Source: Paenibacillus piri
GTDB taxonomy: Bacteria > Bacillota > Bacilli > Paenibacillales > NBRC-103111
DNA length: 51,582 nucleotides
Assembly: GCF_004354045.1 (NCBI RefSeq)
Contig: NZ_SMRT01000031.1
Span: 313-51,894, forward strand
Direction: 5' to 3'
Of the stretch, positions 33,426 through 41,839 are shown piece by piece. A program made the position numbers and the translations under genes. Numbering within the stretch: the first letter of the stretch is position 1; each line of letters begins with the position of its first letter. Under the pieces are notes generated by a model that was given only the letters and a program-made list of their open reading frames with translations, did not search any database and had not been told where the DNA came from.

Positions 33426-34553
33426 TTATGAAACGTTCACCCAACTACCGTTTTGTACTGACTTCTCCACAGACTCCAATACAATTTGATTATTCACACC
33501 ATCTTCAAAATTCGGTGATGGACTGTAACCTTTGGAGATTCCGTCCATAAGTTCTTTCGCCAAGTTAATAAAAGTGTGCTCGTATCCGATGATATGTCCT
33601 GAAGGCCAATATCCTGCAGCGTATGGGTGGCAGCTTTCCGTGCAGTTTATTGTTCGAAAGCCTTGCATTCCTAATGGATCATCTGTTAAATAAAGTTGAA
33701 GTTGATTCATGTTTTCGAAGTCCCACCGGATAGACCCTTTATCACCGTTGATTTCAAAACGGTTTGCGTTGCGATTACCGCCGGCTACTCGTGTGGCCTC
33801 AAAGGTCCCGATGGCTCCATTTCGGAAACGGGCTAGGAAAACGGAGGCATCATCCACATCTACTTCTTTCATCATTCCATCACTGGAACAGCGCATTTTG
33901 GTGAAAGTCTCCATCATTCCTACGACAGACTGGAATTCTCCGACAAGAAAACGGGCGAGATCGATAATATGAGCAGCAAGATCACCATGCGTCCCGGATC
34001 CTGATAATTGTTTATTTAATCTCCACGCATAAGGAGAATGCGGATCGACCAACCAATCCTGCAAGTATGCTGCCCGTATATGATTAATTTTACCGATTCG
34101 TCCTTGATCAATAAGTTGTTTAGCCCACTGCACGGCAGGTGCAAAGCGATAGTTATGGCAGATCATGTGAACGACTCCCGCTTTTTTCACTGCTTGGAGC
34201 ATACTTTCAGCTTCTTTCACACTCATCGCCAACGGTTTTTCACATATGAGATGCTTTCCCGCCTCTGCTGCCGCAATAGCAATCTCTGCATGGGAGATGT
34301 TTGGAGTACATATATCAATAATATCAATATCGTCTCTTTCCAAAAGTTGGCGCCAATCAGTCTCATAAGATTGCCAACCCATTTTTTCAGCTGCCTTTTT
34401 TAAGCCATCCTCATCCCTTCCGGCAATCGCTCGAAGTTCTGGTACAACACCCGTTTCGAAAAAAAACGGCAAATCCCGATAAGCATGGCTGTGTGCTTTT
34501 CCCATAAATTTGTAACCAATTAAGCCGATTCCTACTTTTGTTTTGTTCCTCAT
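33426..34553 (-). CDS. Gfo/Idh/MocA-family oxidoreductase
   Basis: 375 residues. An N-terminal Rossmann domain (VGIGLIGYKFMGKAHSHAYR) and the conserved Glu-Lys-Pro (ICEKPLAMSVKEAE) mark the NAD(P)-dependent family that oxidises cyclitols and sugars, often at a 3-keto step. The C-terminal alpha/beta domain includes GSGTHGDLAAHIIDLARFL. ATG follows GGGGGG. It is the last gene of the operon that starts at the lacI gene at 40895, after a sugar isomerase/epimerase gene; together with the dehydrogenase at 35392 it should transform an imported sugar or cyclitol in the cytoplasm. Confidence 0.92.
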   Translation of the reverse strand: MRNKTKVGIGLIGYKFMGKAHSHAYRDLPFFFETGVVPELRAIAGRDEDGLKKAAEKMGWQSYETDWRQLLERDDIDIIDICTPNISHAEIAIAAAEAGKHLICEKPLAMSVKEAESMLQAVKKAGVVHMICHNYRFAPAVQWAKQLIDQGRIGKINHIRAAYLQDWLVDPHSPYAWRLNKQLSGSGTHGDLAAHIIDLARFLVGEFQSVVGMMETFTKMRCSSDGMMKEVDVDDASVFLARFRNGAIGTFEATRVAGGNRNANRFEINGDKGSIRWDFENMNQLQLYLTDDPLGMQGFRTINCTESCHPYAAGYWPSGHIIGYEHTFINLAKELMDGISKGYSPSPNFEDGVNNQIVLESVEKSVQNGSWVNVS

Positions 34554-34574
34554 TGCTATCCCCCCACGGGTTAT

Positions 34575-35324
34575 CTAATACGTGTTCGATTCCTCAATTC
34601 CGTCCTTCGGATCGGACAAGGGGAAATATTCCAGTCCCATATAACCGTTGAAGCCCACTTTTCTAATTGCGTCAAAAATAGCTTTATAATTAATTTCACC
34701 GTTGCCCAATTCATGTCTGCCCGGATGACCCGCCGCATGAAAATGTCCGATCTTGTCGATGTTTCGTATTATCGCATTAATGAGGTTTCCTTCGGTAATT
34801 TGCTGATGATATATATCAAATAGAACTTTAACATGGTTACTTCCGACTTTATCGACAATTTCAAATGCCTCATCGGAACGGTACAAAAAGTATCCTTTAT
34901 GATCCACATTAATATTCAAGGGTTCCACCAGTAATGTCATGCCCGATTGTTCAAGAAGAGGTACGCATGCCTTTAATCCATCTATAAGATTTTCACGTTG
35001 CTGATTTCTGGATAAATCCGTCAACTCATTGCCTACTTGTGTTATCAACCGTTTGCAATCCAGTCTTTTGGCTACCATAATAGACTCCTGTAAACCGGAT
35101 AGGTACTCTTCCCTTTTGCTGGAATCTACCAAGCTGATGAATTTAGTACAAAAAGTAACGACTTCTAAATGAAGATCTTGTTTCAACTGTACTAACCGAT
35201 CGATATCCTTGTTCCACCAAGCCCAAAATTCAAAAGAATCAATCCCAAGGCTTTTAACCGTTTGCAAACTTTTATCCAGATCATATCCTCTCAATACTGC
35301 GTCAATACAAACAGATATTTTCAT
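34575..35324 (-). CDS. Sugar isomerase/epimerase, AP-endonuclease-2 fold
   Basis: 249 residues of the xylose-isomerase-like TIM-barrel family, nearest in look to hydroxypyruvate isomerase. Metal-ligand regions are LLVEPLNINVDHKGYF, VKVLFDIYHQQITEGNL and HFHAAGHPGRHELGNGEINY, ending in MGLEYFPLSDP. It probably isomerises or epimerises the keto-sugar made by the partner oxidoreductases. ATG follows GGGAGGG. It sits 21 bases before the Gfo/Idh/MocA gene. Confidence 0.88.
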   Translation of the reverse strand: MKISVCIDAVLRGYDLDKSLQTVKSLGIDSFEFWAWWNKDIDRLVQLKQDLHLEVVTFCTKFISLVDSSKREEYLSGLQESIMVAKRLDCKRLITQVGNELTDLSRNQQRENLIDGLKACVPLLEQSGMTLLVEPLNINVDHKGYFLYRSDEAFEIVDKVGSNHVKVLFDIYHQQITEGNLINAIIRNIDKIGHFHAAGHPGRHELGNGEINYKAIFDAIRKVGFNGYMGLEYFPLSDPKDGIEESNTY

Positions 35325-35391
35325 TGGGCCCTCCCCATACTCTCATTCGAATATTTGTGTGAAATCAATTTTATTAATAACTCTAGTTACT

Positions 35392-36444
35392 TTAATAAGT
35401 TAAGGCAACCTGAATGACGGCTTTTGGATTCTCATCCACCAGTTGAAAAGCATGAGAGATATTATCATAGGAAACTTTATGAGTTAAGAGGTTGTCCAAC
35501 CGCAGCCGGCTAAGTAACTCTAAACAACTCTCCAGTCGTCGGTCTCTGTTCCACATATGAGATATTGCAGGGTCCACTGCCCCTGTTTGTGAGCTTCGTA
35601 TATTCACCCGGTTATGGTGAAATTCCTCGGACAAATCCAAGTTTGTGCTTGCTCCTTGGTACCAACCCAGCGCTGTGACAGTCGTATCTGGAGCGGCAAT
35701 TCGAATAGCTTCATTTAAGGCTTTCTGATTTCCGGTTACTTCAATAACCAAATCTGCCCCTTTGTTTTTCGTTAATTTGCGTACCTCATAAGCTATGTCC
35801 TTGCAGGTCATGGGATTAAAGACATAATCCGCTCCATTTTCTAAAGCAGTTTGCAAACGAAGATCAAACAGATCGATACCTATGACTTGGAAAGCCCCTG
35901 ACATTTTAGCCATTTGAACGATCGTCTGCCCTAATACACCTAATCCGGATACAACTACCGTATCTCCTAATTTAATAGGCGAATCGAGAATTCCGTTATA
36001 TGCTGTCATAAGATTAGTTAAGAAGATACCATGCTCAGGGTGGACGGAATCAGGCAGCTTTATTACATCACTTGCCGGTCTAACTACAATGGACTGGTGC
36101 GGCCCGTTCGAATAAACAATGTCTCCAGGTTTGATATCGCTCACTTCTTTGCCTGCTTCTACTACTGTTCCTACATTGGAGTATCCCATATACCAAACTC
36201 CTGGGTCATTGCTGCGAACCGGGTATTTCCATGTATCATATTGATCTGATTGAATAAATAGACGGGTCTGGCGGTCAAATTTTTTACGAAAAAACGGTGC
36301 CACTCCCCGATAAACGTTCATTTCTGTGCCGTGACTTATCCCGGATATGATACTTTTGATTTTCACTTCATTAGATTGAATAGATGGATCTTCTACTTCC
36401 TCTGTGACCAACGTTTTCGGAGACAAATATTTAGCAATTTTCAT
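35392..36444 (-). CDS. Zinc-type medium-chain dehydrogenase (MDR)
   Basis: 350 residues. A GroES-like N-terminal domain (SGISHGTEMNVYRG, VGTVVEAGKEVSDIKPGDIV) is followed by a Rossmann domain (GDTVVVSGLGVLGQTIVQMA). The four-cysteine structural zinc loop is absent, so this belongs to the sorbitol-dehydrogenase-like or quinone-reductase-like part of the family. It may dehydrogenate the imported sugar. ATG follows GGAGG. An intra-operon hairpin (36479-36510) lies between it and the preceding solute-binding protein gene. Confidence 0.9.
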   Translation of the reverse strand: MKIAKYLSPKTLVTEEVEDPSIQSNEVKIKSIISGISHGTEMNVYRGVAPFFRKKFDRQTRLFIQSDQYDTWKYPVRSNDPGVWYMGYSNVGTVVEAGKEVSDIKPGDIVYSNGPHQSIVVRPASDVIKLPDSVHPEHGIFLTNLMTAYNGILDSPIKLGDTVVVSGLGVLGQTIVQMAKMSGAFQVIGIDLFDLRLQTALENGADYVFNPMTCKDIAYEVRKLTKNKGADLVIEVTGNQKALNEAIRIAAPDTTVTALGWYQGASTNLDLSEEFHHNRVNIRSSQTGAVDPAISHMWNRDRRLESCLELLSRLRLDNLLTHKVSYDNISHAFQLVDENPKAVIQVALTY

Positions 36445-36478
36445 TAGTAGGTACCTCCAGTTTAATTTTAAAAACTAA

Positions 36479-36510
36479 GCCCCGAATATTATGGAACTAC
36501 TACTCGGGGC
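36479..36510 (-). terminator. Intra-operon attenuating hairpin
   Basis: Stem GCCCCGA/TCGGGGC, followed in the minus sense by TTAGTTTTTAAAA. It lies between the solute-binding protein and dehydrogenase genes, which fits the usual high binding-protein to enzyme ratio. Confidence 0.6.
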
Positions 36511-36524
36511 AGCAATCCTTACGT

Positions 36525-37901
36525 TTATTGAGCTAAAAGTTTGTTGATTTCCACCACGGTATTTTCGATTTCGTCTTTAACCGATTTCCCCGCCATTATA
36601 GCGGTTGCCATCTTTGGAATAGGGCCATTTGGAAATGCGTCAATTTGACTCCATTGCGCAACCGGTTTATCACCCGGAACTACCCTTTCGGTTTGTTTAA
36701 CGAATACGCTCAACCACGGGTCGTTCTTAAAGTATGGGTCGTTCATAACTTCCTTGTTGGAATTTAGTAAAGAAAACCGTTTTGATGCTTCAAGCTGGAT
36801 CTCATTGGACATGAAGAATTTAACCCACTCTTTTGCCGCTTCAACATCTTTTGTTGTTTTCATTATAGATATTGGGGCAGCGAAGCTTATGCTTGATGGG
36901 CCTTCTCCCGTTTTACTCGGCATCACCGCAGCCTTATATTTATCTTTCATTTGTGGTGCAAGTTTTTCTTGAGTAGCTCTAAAATCTGCAGCTGCTCCGA
37001 ACATCATGGAAGCTTTGCCTGACAAGAATTCATTGTTTGGGTCAAAGCTTGGGTCAATAATCCCTTTTGGCGCAATATTATGCTTATGTACAATGTCTTG
37101 CATAAACTGTAACGATTCCGCGCCTTCGGGAGTATTAAATGCAGTTTTGGTCAAATCATCACTTAAAACCTTTCCGCCGGCTTGCGTTAAAACTGCGAAC
37201 CAAGTCTGATCAAAACGTGCTTGGGCATTTCTGAATATCAAGCCTGAACGAGTAATGTTCCCGTTAGCATCTGTTTTTGTCAATTTTTTCCCATATTCAA
37301 TTAACTCATTCCAATTTTTCGGTGGCTCGGTTAATCCTGCTTCTTTGAAATGCTCCGTATTGTAAAGCAAAACTCGAGTATCCATACGCCAGGGGATGCC
37401 GTAAAAATCATTGCCGACTTTCGCTTCGGATAAAGTGGAAGTAATATATTTGTCCACACCAATTTCTTTGACCAAATCATTAATTTGCATCGGCCCCCAC
37501 TTATCGCCGCCGATTTTCTGGAAAGACTGAAGAAAGAATAAATCTGCAACATCCGGCGCATCACCACCGGTACTGGCTAAAGTATATTTGGTCAGCGCTT
37601 GAGACCAGTCTAGAGTTTCATACTTAACATTAATACCCGTTTTTTCTTTAAATTTTGCAGTAACATCCTTCATAAAATCATTCGAAATACTGGGGGTGCT
37701 TCCATACCGCTGAAGCCAAACCGTAATTTCTCTGTTTTTGTTTTCTTTTTTCTCAACAGTTTGGGTCTCCTTGTTTTGGCCGGAATTTTTCGCAGTGTCC
37801 CCCCCGGTATTGGTTACGTTGGTCCCGCTACAAGCAACAAGGGATACCGGCATCATCAGTGCCAGCATAAACAAGCTGATTGCTTTCAATTTCATTTTCA
37901 T
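36525..37901 (-). CDS. Sugar ABC transporter solute-binding lipoprotein
   Basis: About 458 residues. A signal peptide with lipobox LVAC (MPVSLVAC), a Thr/Gly/Gln-rich linker, then a family-1 sugar-binding fold (REITVWLQRYGSTP and later GIPWRMDTRVLLYN). ATG at 37901 lies seven bases after GGAGAGGG; the frame to 37922 is shorter of support. It binds the substrate of the permease pair in the same operon. Its relatives bind mono- and oligosaccharides; the substrate is not determined, but the dehydrogenase and isomerase genes suggest a sugar needing oxidation, such as a cyclitol or keto-sugar. Confidence 0.92.
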   Translation of the reverse strand: MKMKLKAISLFMLALMMPVSLVACSGTNVTNTGGDTAKNSGQNKETQTVEKKENKNREITVWLQRYGSTPSISNDFMKDVTAKFKEKTGINVKYETLDWSQALTKYTLASTGGDAPDVADLFFLQSFQKIGGDKWGPMQINDLVKEIGVDKYITSTLSEAKVGNDFYGIPWRMDTRVLLYNTEHFKEAGLTEPPKNWNELIEYGKKLTKTDANGNITRSGLIFRNAQARFDQTWFAVLTQAGGKVLSDDLTKTAFNTPEGAESLQFMQDIVHKHNIAPKGIIDPSFDPNNEFLSGKASMMFGAAADFRATQEKLAPQMKDKYKAAVMPSKTGEGPSSISFAAPISIMKTTKDVEAAKEWVKFFMSNEIQLEASKRFSLLNSNKEVMNDPYFKNDPWLSVFVKQTERVVPGDKPVAQWSQIDAFPNGPIPKMATAIMAGKSVKDEIENTVVEINKLLAQ

Positions 37902-37987
37902 TTTAGAACCCTCTCCATTCATTGAATTTGAATACAGGCTTTAAAATTCCTTACCATATTGTCTGCAACCACCTCCTTTAAGCAATG

Positions 37988-38006
37988 TGAAATGAACTTC
38001 ATTTCA
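37988..38006. promoter_or_regulatory. Perfect 19-bp palindrome upstream of solute-binding protein gene
   Basis: TGAAATGAACTTCATTTCA, nine paired bases on each side of a single C, in the 140-base leader between permease and solute-binding protein genes. A regulator-binding site or a small mRNA hairpin are both possible. Confidence 0.5.
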
Positions 38007-38041
38007 TGTGCAACATGCTGATTGTATCGGATCGAGATCGA

Positions 38042-38884
38042 TTAACCTTTTATTGCGCCATCAGACATTCCACTAATTAAATATTTCTGTAAAAAACCGA
38101 AAATAAGTAAAATAGGTAAAGTGGTAATCACTGAAGCGGCCATAAAAAGGGAAACCGATGGAGTAACGCCGAATTGGCCGATGAAGTCATGAATTCCCAC
38201 TGATAACGGTTTATATTTGGTTTCCGACAGAACAATGCTTGCCCACATATATTCATTCCAAGCCAATATAAAGGAAAAGATAGCGGTTGCAACGATACCG
38301 GGAATTGAAATCGGTAATGCGATTACGAAAAGTATCCTCATTCTCGAGCAGCCGTCAATCATGGCGCTTTCTTCAATTTCAACGGGTAAAGTAGACGTGA
38401 AATAATTTTTTAACATCAGTGTGCAAAACGGAATCGCCCAAATACTATAGGCTAGCGTGATGCCTATGGTCGAATTATTCAATTTCAAGCTTTGCATGAT
38501 GAAGTAAAACGGAATGATACTCATAACCCACGGAATTAATTGTGATGATAAGATTAACACAATGCTTGCATTTCTGATTTTGAAACGAAACCTGCTCAAG
38601 CTGTAACCCGCAAAGCAAGCAAGCAGAACGCATATGATGGTGGTTGTTAGGGAATAAACGATTGAATTTTTCAAATATTCGAATAGCGGCATGATCTGAA
38701 ATACTTCAGTATAGTTCTTAAATTCAAAGTAGCTTGGCCACCAAGCAGGCGGAGTTTGTAAAATCTGTTCAGCTGGTTTCACGGAAGTCACAAACATCCA
38801 ATAAAAAGGAAACAGAGCAAATATGGCAATGCTGTTCAAAATAATATAATGTACGACATATTCCGATTTTGAAGTTTTCTTCAA
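38042..38884 (-). CDS. Sugar ABC transporter permease, MalG-like
   Basis: 280 residues. TTG start at 38884 after GGAGG. Six hydrophobic segments, the EAA loop EESAMIDGCSRMRILFVIAL and the typical ISGMSDGAIKG tail identify a CUT1 sugar permease. It works with the partner encoded at 38906-39871; a separate ATPase is needed and none is present here. Confidence 0.94.
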   Translation of the reverse strand: MKKTSKSEYVVHYIILNSIAIFALFPFYWMFVTSVKPAEQILQTPPAWWPSYFEFKNYTEVFQIMPLFEYLKNSIVYSLTTTIICVLLACFAGYSLSRFRFKIRNASIVLILSSQLIPWVMSIIPFYFIMQSLKLNNSTIGITLAYSIWAIPFCTLMLKNYFTSTLPVEIEESAMIDGCSRMRILFVIALPISIPGIVATAIFSFILAWNEYMWASIVLSETKYKPLSVGIHDFIGQFGVTPSVSLFMAASVITTLPILLIFGFLQKYLISGMSDGAIKG

Positions 38885-38905
38885 AACAACTCCTCCTTCC
38901 CATTT

Positions 38906-39871
38906 TTATTGTTTGAACTCATTCTGTACTCTCTTTTTGATATAAAAAATTGAAGGGACAAGCACTACCAAGAACATCAGCACACTAATGGTTGATGCTG
39001 TGCTATATTTAAAATTAATAAACGCTTCTTGAAACACTTTCACCGCCAATACGTTCGTCATATCCAGCGGACCTCCTTGAGTCAATAAATAACTGGAATT
39101 AAAATTGTTAAATTGCCAAATGAATTCTAATAATAGTGTGATTTCTAAGACAGGTAAAATAAGTGGAAGCGTTATCTTATAGAATTGTCCAATTTTTCCC
39201 AAACCATCCACAGTAGCAGCTTCATAGTAATCCTTCGAAACGCTCTGCATAGCCGCCAAGAACATAACCATCATAAAAGGAAACATATGCCAAACATTGA
39301 CGACAATCAGGCATAACATAGGAATGTTGAACGGCCCAAATCCCCATTCTGTGTTCCCTAAGAAGGAAAATGGCGTATCCCGGAGTCCCATACTCATAAG
39401 TAAACCGTTTAACGGACTGAAATTTTCGCTGTATAAAACCTTCCATACAGCCCCCATTACAACAGGTGGGGTGACCCATGGAATCAAAAGCAAAGTCCGG
39501 TATAAACCTCTTCCCCAGTAGGGTTTGTTTAATAACTGCGCCGAATAAAGAGCCACAATTGTTGCTAAGAGTAGAGAAGCCACACTAAAAAAAATGGTAT
39601 TGTATATGATTTTCAATAAGCCAGGGTCTTTTATAATATTAATATAATTATCCAATCCGATGAACGGCTGTTCCGGCTTCAGCAGTTCCACACGATAGAA
39701 AGACATCAGTATCGTTCTGATACTCGGATATAAGATCACAACCGTGATACATAATAAAACCGGAAGCACTAAAATATAGCTTATGTTACGATCAACGAAG
39801 GATGTAAACGTTCTACTCTGATGCTTACGCTTTAGCGATTGCGGCTGTTTATTAGCAAATTCATGTTCCAT
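38906..39871 (-). CDS. Sugar ABC transporter permease, MalF-like
   Basis: 321 residues. First segment VLPVLLCITVVILYPSIRTI and EAA loop YYEAATVDGLGKIGQFYKIT. ATG at 39871 overlaps the lacI gene's end by eleven bases, with GTGGAG as ribosome binding site, so the two are translated in tandem. Confidence 0.94.
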   Translation of the reverse strand: MEHEFANKQPQSLKRKHQSRTFTSFVDRNISYILVLPVLLCITVVILYPSIRTILMSFYRVELLKPEQPFIGLDNYINIIKDPGLLKIIYNTIFFSVASLLLATIVALYSAQLLNKPYWGRGLYRTLLLIPWVTPPVVMGAVWKVLYSENFSPLNGLLMSMGLRDTPFSFLGNTEWGFGPFNIPMLCLIVVNVWHMFPFMMVMFLAAMQSVSKDYYEAATVDGLGKIGQFYKITLPLILPVLEITLLLEFIWQFNNFNSSYLLTQGGPLDMTNVLAVKVFQEAFINFKYSTASTISVLMFLVVLVPSIFYIKKRVQNEFKQ

Positions 39872-40895
39872 CGGACTCCACCTCTTGGTTTATATTATGT
39901 TTAGCAGATTCCCTCTCCACGTAGGAAGCATGCAAAATCAACGTTTTTACACTTGTAATTTTACTTTTCATTCTTTCTAAGATTAAATTGATTGCAGCTT
40001 CACCCATTTCTTTCAGGGGCAAACCGACAGAAGAAATCGGGGGAGATAAAATATCCGCATAAGTATTATCGTAACCGATGATCGAAATGTCATCAGGAAC
40101 TCGGATTCGATGTTTATATAACGCTTGAAGAACGCCAATGGCCAGAACATCACTCGCTACAAAAATGGCGGATGGCAGGAAATCACTCAAGATCATCTCT
40201 TCCATTAAATGAAAACCATACTGGGGACTATAACTCTCACAAAATTTAATAAATTTATTATCCGTGGTAATCATCTCTTCCATAAGAGCTCTCTGAAAGC
40301 CATTATATCTCTCACTCTCTACGACATTCACAGAAGTATCCACACCAATATATCCAATATTTTTATGATTCAATTGAAGCAGGTGTTTCGTCGCAACATA
40401 GGATGCTTCAACGTAGTCGATTAGGACCTTATCAACTCCCATCACATCTAAAGGCCTTTCCACCATCACGGTTGGTATACCCATATCAACAACTCTTTGT
40501 ATATTCTCCTTACTACTTGCACTGGTAAAAATAATTCCATCCACTTTCCTTGCAACCATTTCTTCAATTTGCTTTAATTCTCGTTTTGGATCATTGTAAG
40601 TAAATAATCGTAGTATTTGATAATCACATTCATCCGCATATTCGTCTATCGATTGGCACAATCCGGCCCAGAATGGATTTGGATAAGCTCTCGGCAATAT
40701 ATGTCCAATCATTCCTGTCTTTTGGCTTTTTAGACCCTGCGCTACTTTATTGGGCACATAATTCAATTCGGACAGAGTTTTTTCGATTAATTCTCTTTTT
40801 TCCTTTGACACATAACCGCTGTTATGGATTACCCTAGACACCATTGCAGGGGAAACATTAATATGCTTCGCGATATCTGTAATCGTTGTTGCCAA
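39861..40895 (-). CDS. LacI-family transcriptional repressor
   Basis: 344 residues. The N-terminal helix-turn-helix TITDIAKHINVSPAMVSRVI is followed by hinge and a periplasmic-binding-protein-like effector domain (HILPRAYPNPFWAGLCQSID and FVASDVLAIGVLQALYKHRI). TTG start at 40895, AGGAG ten bases before. It is the first gene of its own transport operon and its leader holds two identical LacI-type operators (40941-40961 and 41121-41141), so it should repress itself and the operon until the sugar binds. Confidence 0.94.
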   Translation of the reverse strand: MATTITDIAKHINVSPAMVSRVIHNSGYVSKEKRELIEKTLSELNYVPNKVAQGLKSQKTGMIGHILPRAYPNPFWAGLCQSIDEYADECDYQILRLFTYNDPKRELKQIEEMVARKVDGIIFTSASSKENIQRVVDMGIPTVMVERPLDVMGVDKVLIDYVEASYVATKHLLQLNHKNIGYIGVDTSVNVVESERYNGFQRALMEEMITTDNKFIKFCESYSPQYGFHLMEEMILSDFLPSAIFVASDVLAIGVLQALYKHRIRVPDDISIIGYDNTYADILSPPISSVGLPLKEMGEAAINLILERMKSKITSVKTLILHASYVERESAKHNINQEVESDGT

Positions 40896-40940
40896 TTTCT
40901 ATTCACTCCTATCTGTTATGTGGAACTTTTTCTATCAAGT

Positions 40941-40961
40941 AAATGTGGTGACGTTTTCACA
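40941..40961. promoter_or_regulatory. LacI-type operator 1
   Basis: Contains TGTGGTGACGTTTTCACA with a central CG, a LacI-family half-palindrome. Identical in sequence to the site at 41121-41141, exactly 180 bp away. The start of lacI lies 46 bases downstream. Confidence 0.75.
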
Positions 40962-41120
40962 AAAAAAATCAAACACTTTCTCTACGGATAATTACTTTTT
41001 TATCAGATTTTTTGCTATTTACAAAATCATAGCGTTTTCATTTCGGAAAAACAATAAATTAAATACTCTGGGATGGTAAATTAGATGAGGGAGAAACTCT
41101 CATTGTAAATCACAATTCGA

Positions 41121-41141
41121 AAATGTGGTGACGTTTTCACA
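41121..41141. promoter_or_regulatory. LacI-type operator 2
   Basis: Second identical copy. It lies about 50 bases downstream of the likely transcription start, where bound repressor could block elongation and, with operator 1, form a loop. Confidence 0.75.
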
Positions 41142-41195
41142 TTTTTCAAAAAACTATTCTCTTTTGTTATTTTCTTCTTACTTTTTCTTACACAG

Positions 41196-41225
41196 ATTAT
41201 AATAATTATTTTATGATCTTGTCAA
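41196..41225 (-). promoter_or_regulatory. Sigma-A promoter of lacI-transport operon
   Basis: Minus sense TTGACA (41220-41225), an 18-base spacer, TATAAT (41196-41201). Both hexamers match consensus perfectly. Confidence 0.75.
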
Positions 41226-41321
41226 TACTTTTTATAATGAACATGGTAAGAAAGTAGAACAGTTAAAATTACGGTTGTGGTGCATGGTATTATTGGCTCC
41301 AAGACTCGCTATTGGTGGTGT

Positions 41322-41358
41322 CAAAAAAAAAGAGACCCGCCAACGGGGCCTAGGTCTC
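41322..41358 (-). terminator. Terminator downstream of IstB remnant
   Basis: GAGACC...GGTCTC stem with CCGTT-type loop region, followed by nine T in the minus sense. Confidence 0.8.
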
Positions 41359-41379
41359 GGAATTTCGACGAAATTTTAT

Positions 41380-41818
41380 GGGTTAGCTGCAAGCCATTCA
41401 CTTCGATGTAAACTCGAGCCTTAACCGGGTAGAAGTTCCTGCAGGCGGCAATGCCGAATGCGCAAGCGAGATAGGTTTTTCCTGCACCTGATGCGCCCAT
41501 GATGATGATATTGAGCTTGTCCTGAATATACGCCCAGTTGCCAACCGAAGGACCTGTGTTCGGTCAAGTTTTCGATCAGCGTGATATTCAACGTCTTCAA
41601 TGCAGGCGTTACTTTGCTGAAAATTTGCCGTGCGGATTAAGGAGGACAGCCGGTTATTCTTTCGCCTGCACCACTCAGCGTCAACTAGGAGTCCAAAGCG
41701 CTCTTCAAACGAAAGGGCCTGATCTAACAATTGATTTTGATAGGAGTCCGCCATTGCCGCGAGGCGCATTTCGTGTAGTCGGGCCGCCTTGCGGAGTTCC
41801 TTATACCGTCCTCTTCAT
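41380..41818 (-). pseudogene. IS21-family IstB helper ATPase, truncated
   Basis: The minus strand reads YKELRKAARLHEMRLAAMAD and SYQNQLLDQALSFEERFGLL, then after a shift NIIIMGASGAGKTYLACAFG (Walker A) and ACRNFYPVKARVYI. Frame changes occur near the ATG at 41818 and at about 41530, and the C-terminal half of the normal ~250-residue protein is gone. No IstA lies nearby. Confidence 0.75.
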
Positions 41819-41839
41819 TCAGTATCCCTCCATTCTGCA

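Larger units (their letters stand above)
40896..41379. other. Promoter region and leader of lacI operon
   Basis: This gap of nearly 500 bases holds the sigma-A promoter (41196-41225), two operators, a 5-bp-armed palindrome ATTGT-AAATC-ACAAT (41103-41117) and the terminator at 41322-41358 that shields it from the IstB remnant. No reading frame is visible; leader length from the promoter is close to 290 bases. Confidence 0.6.
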
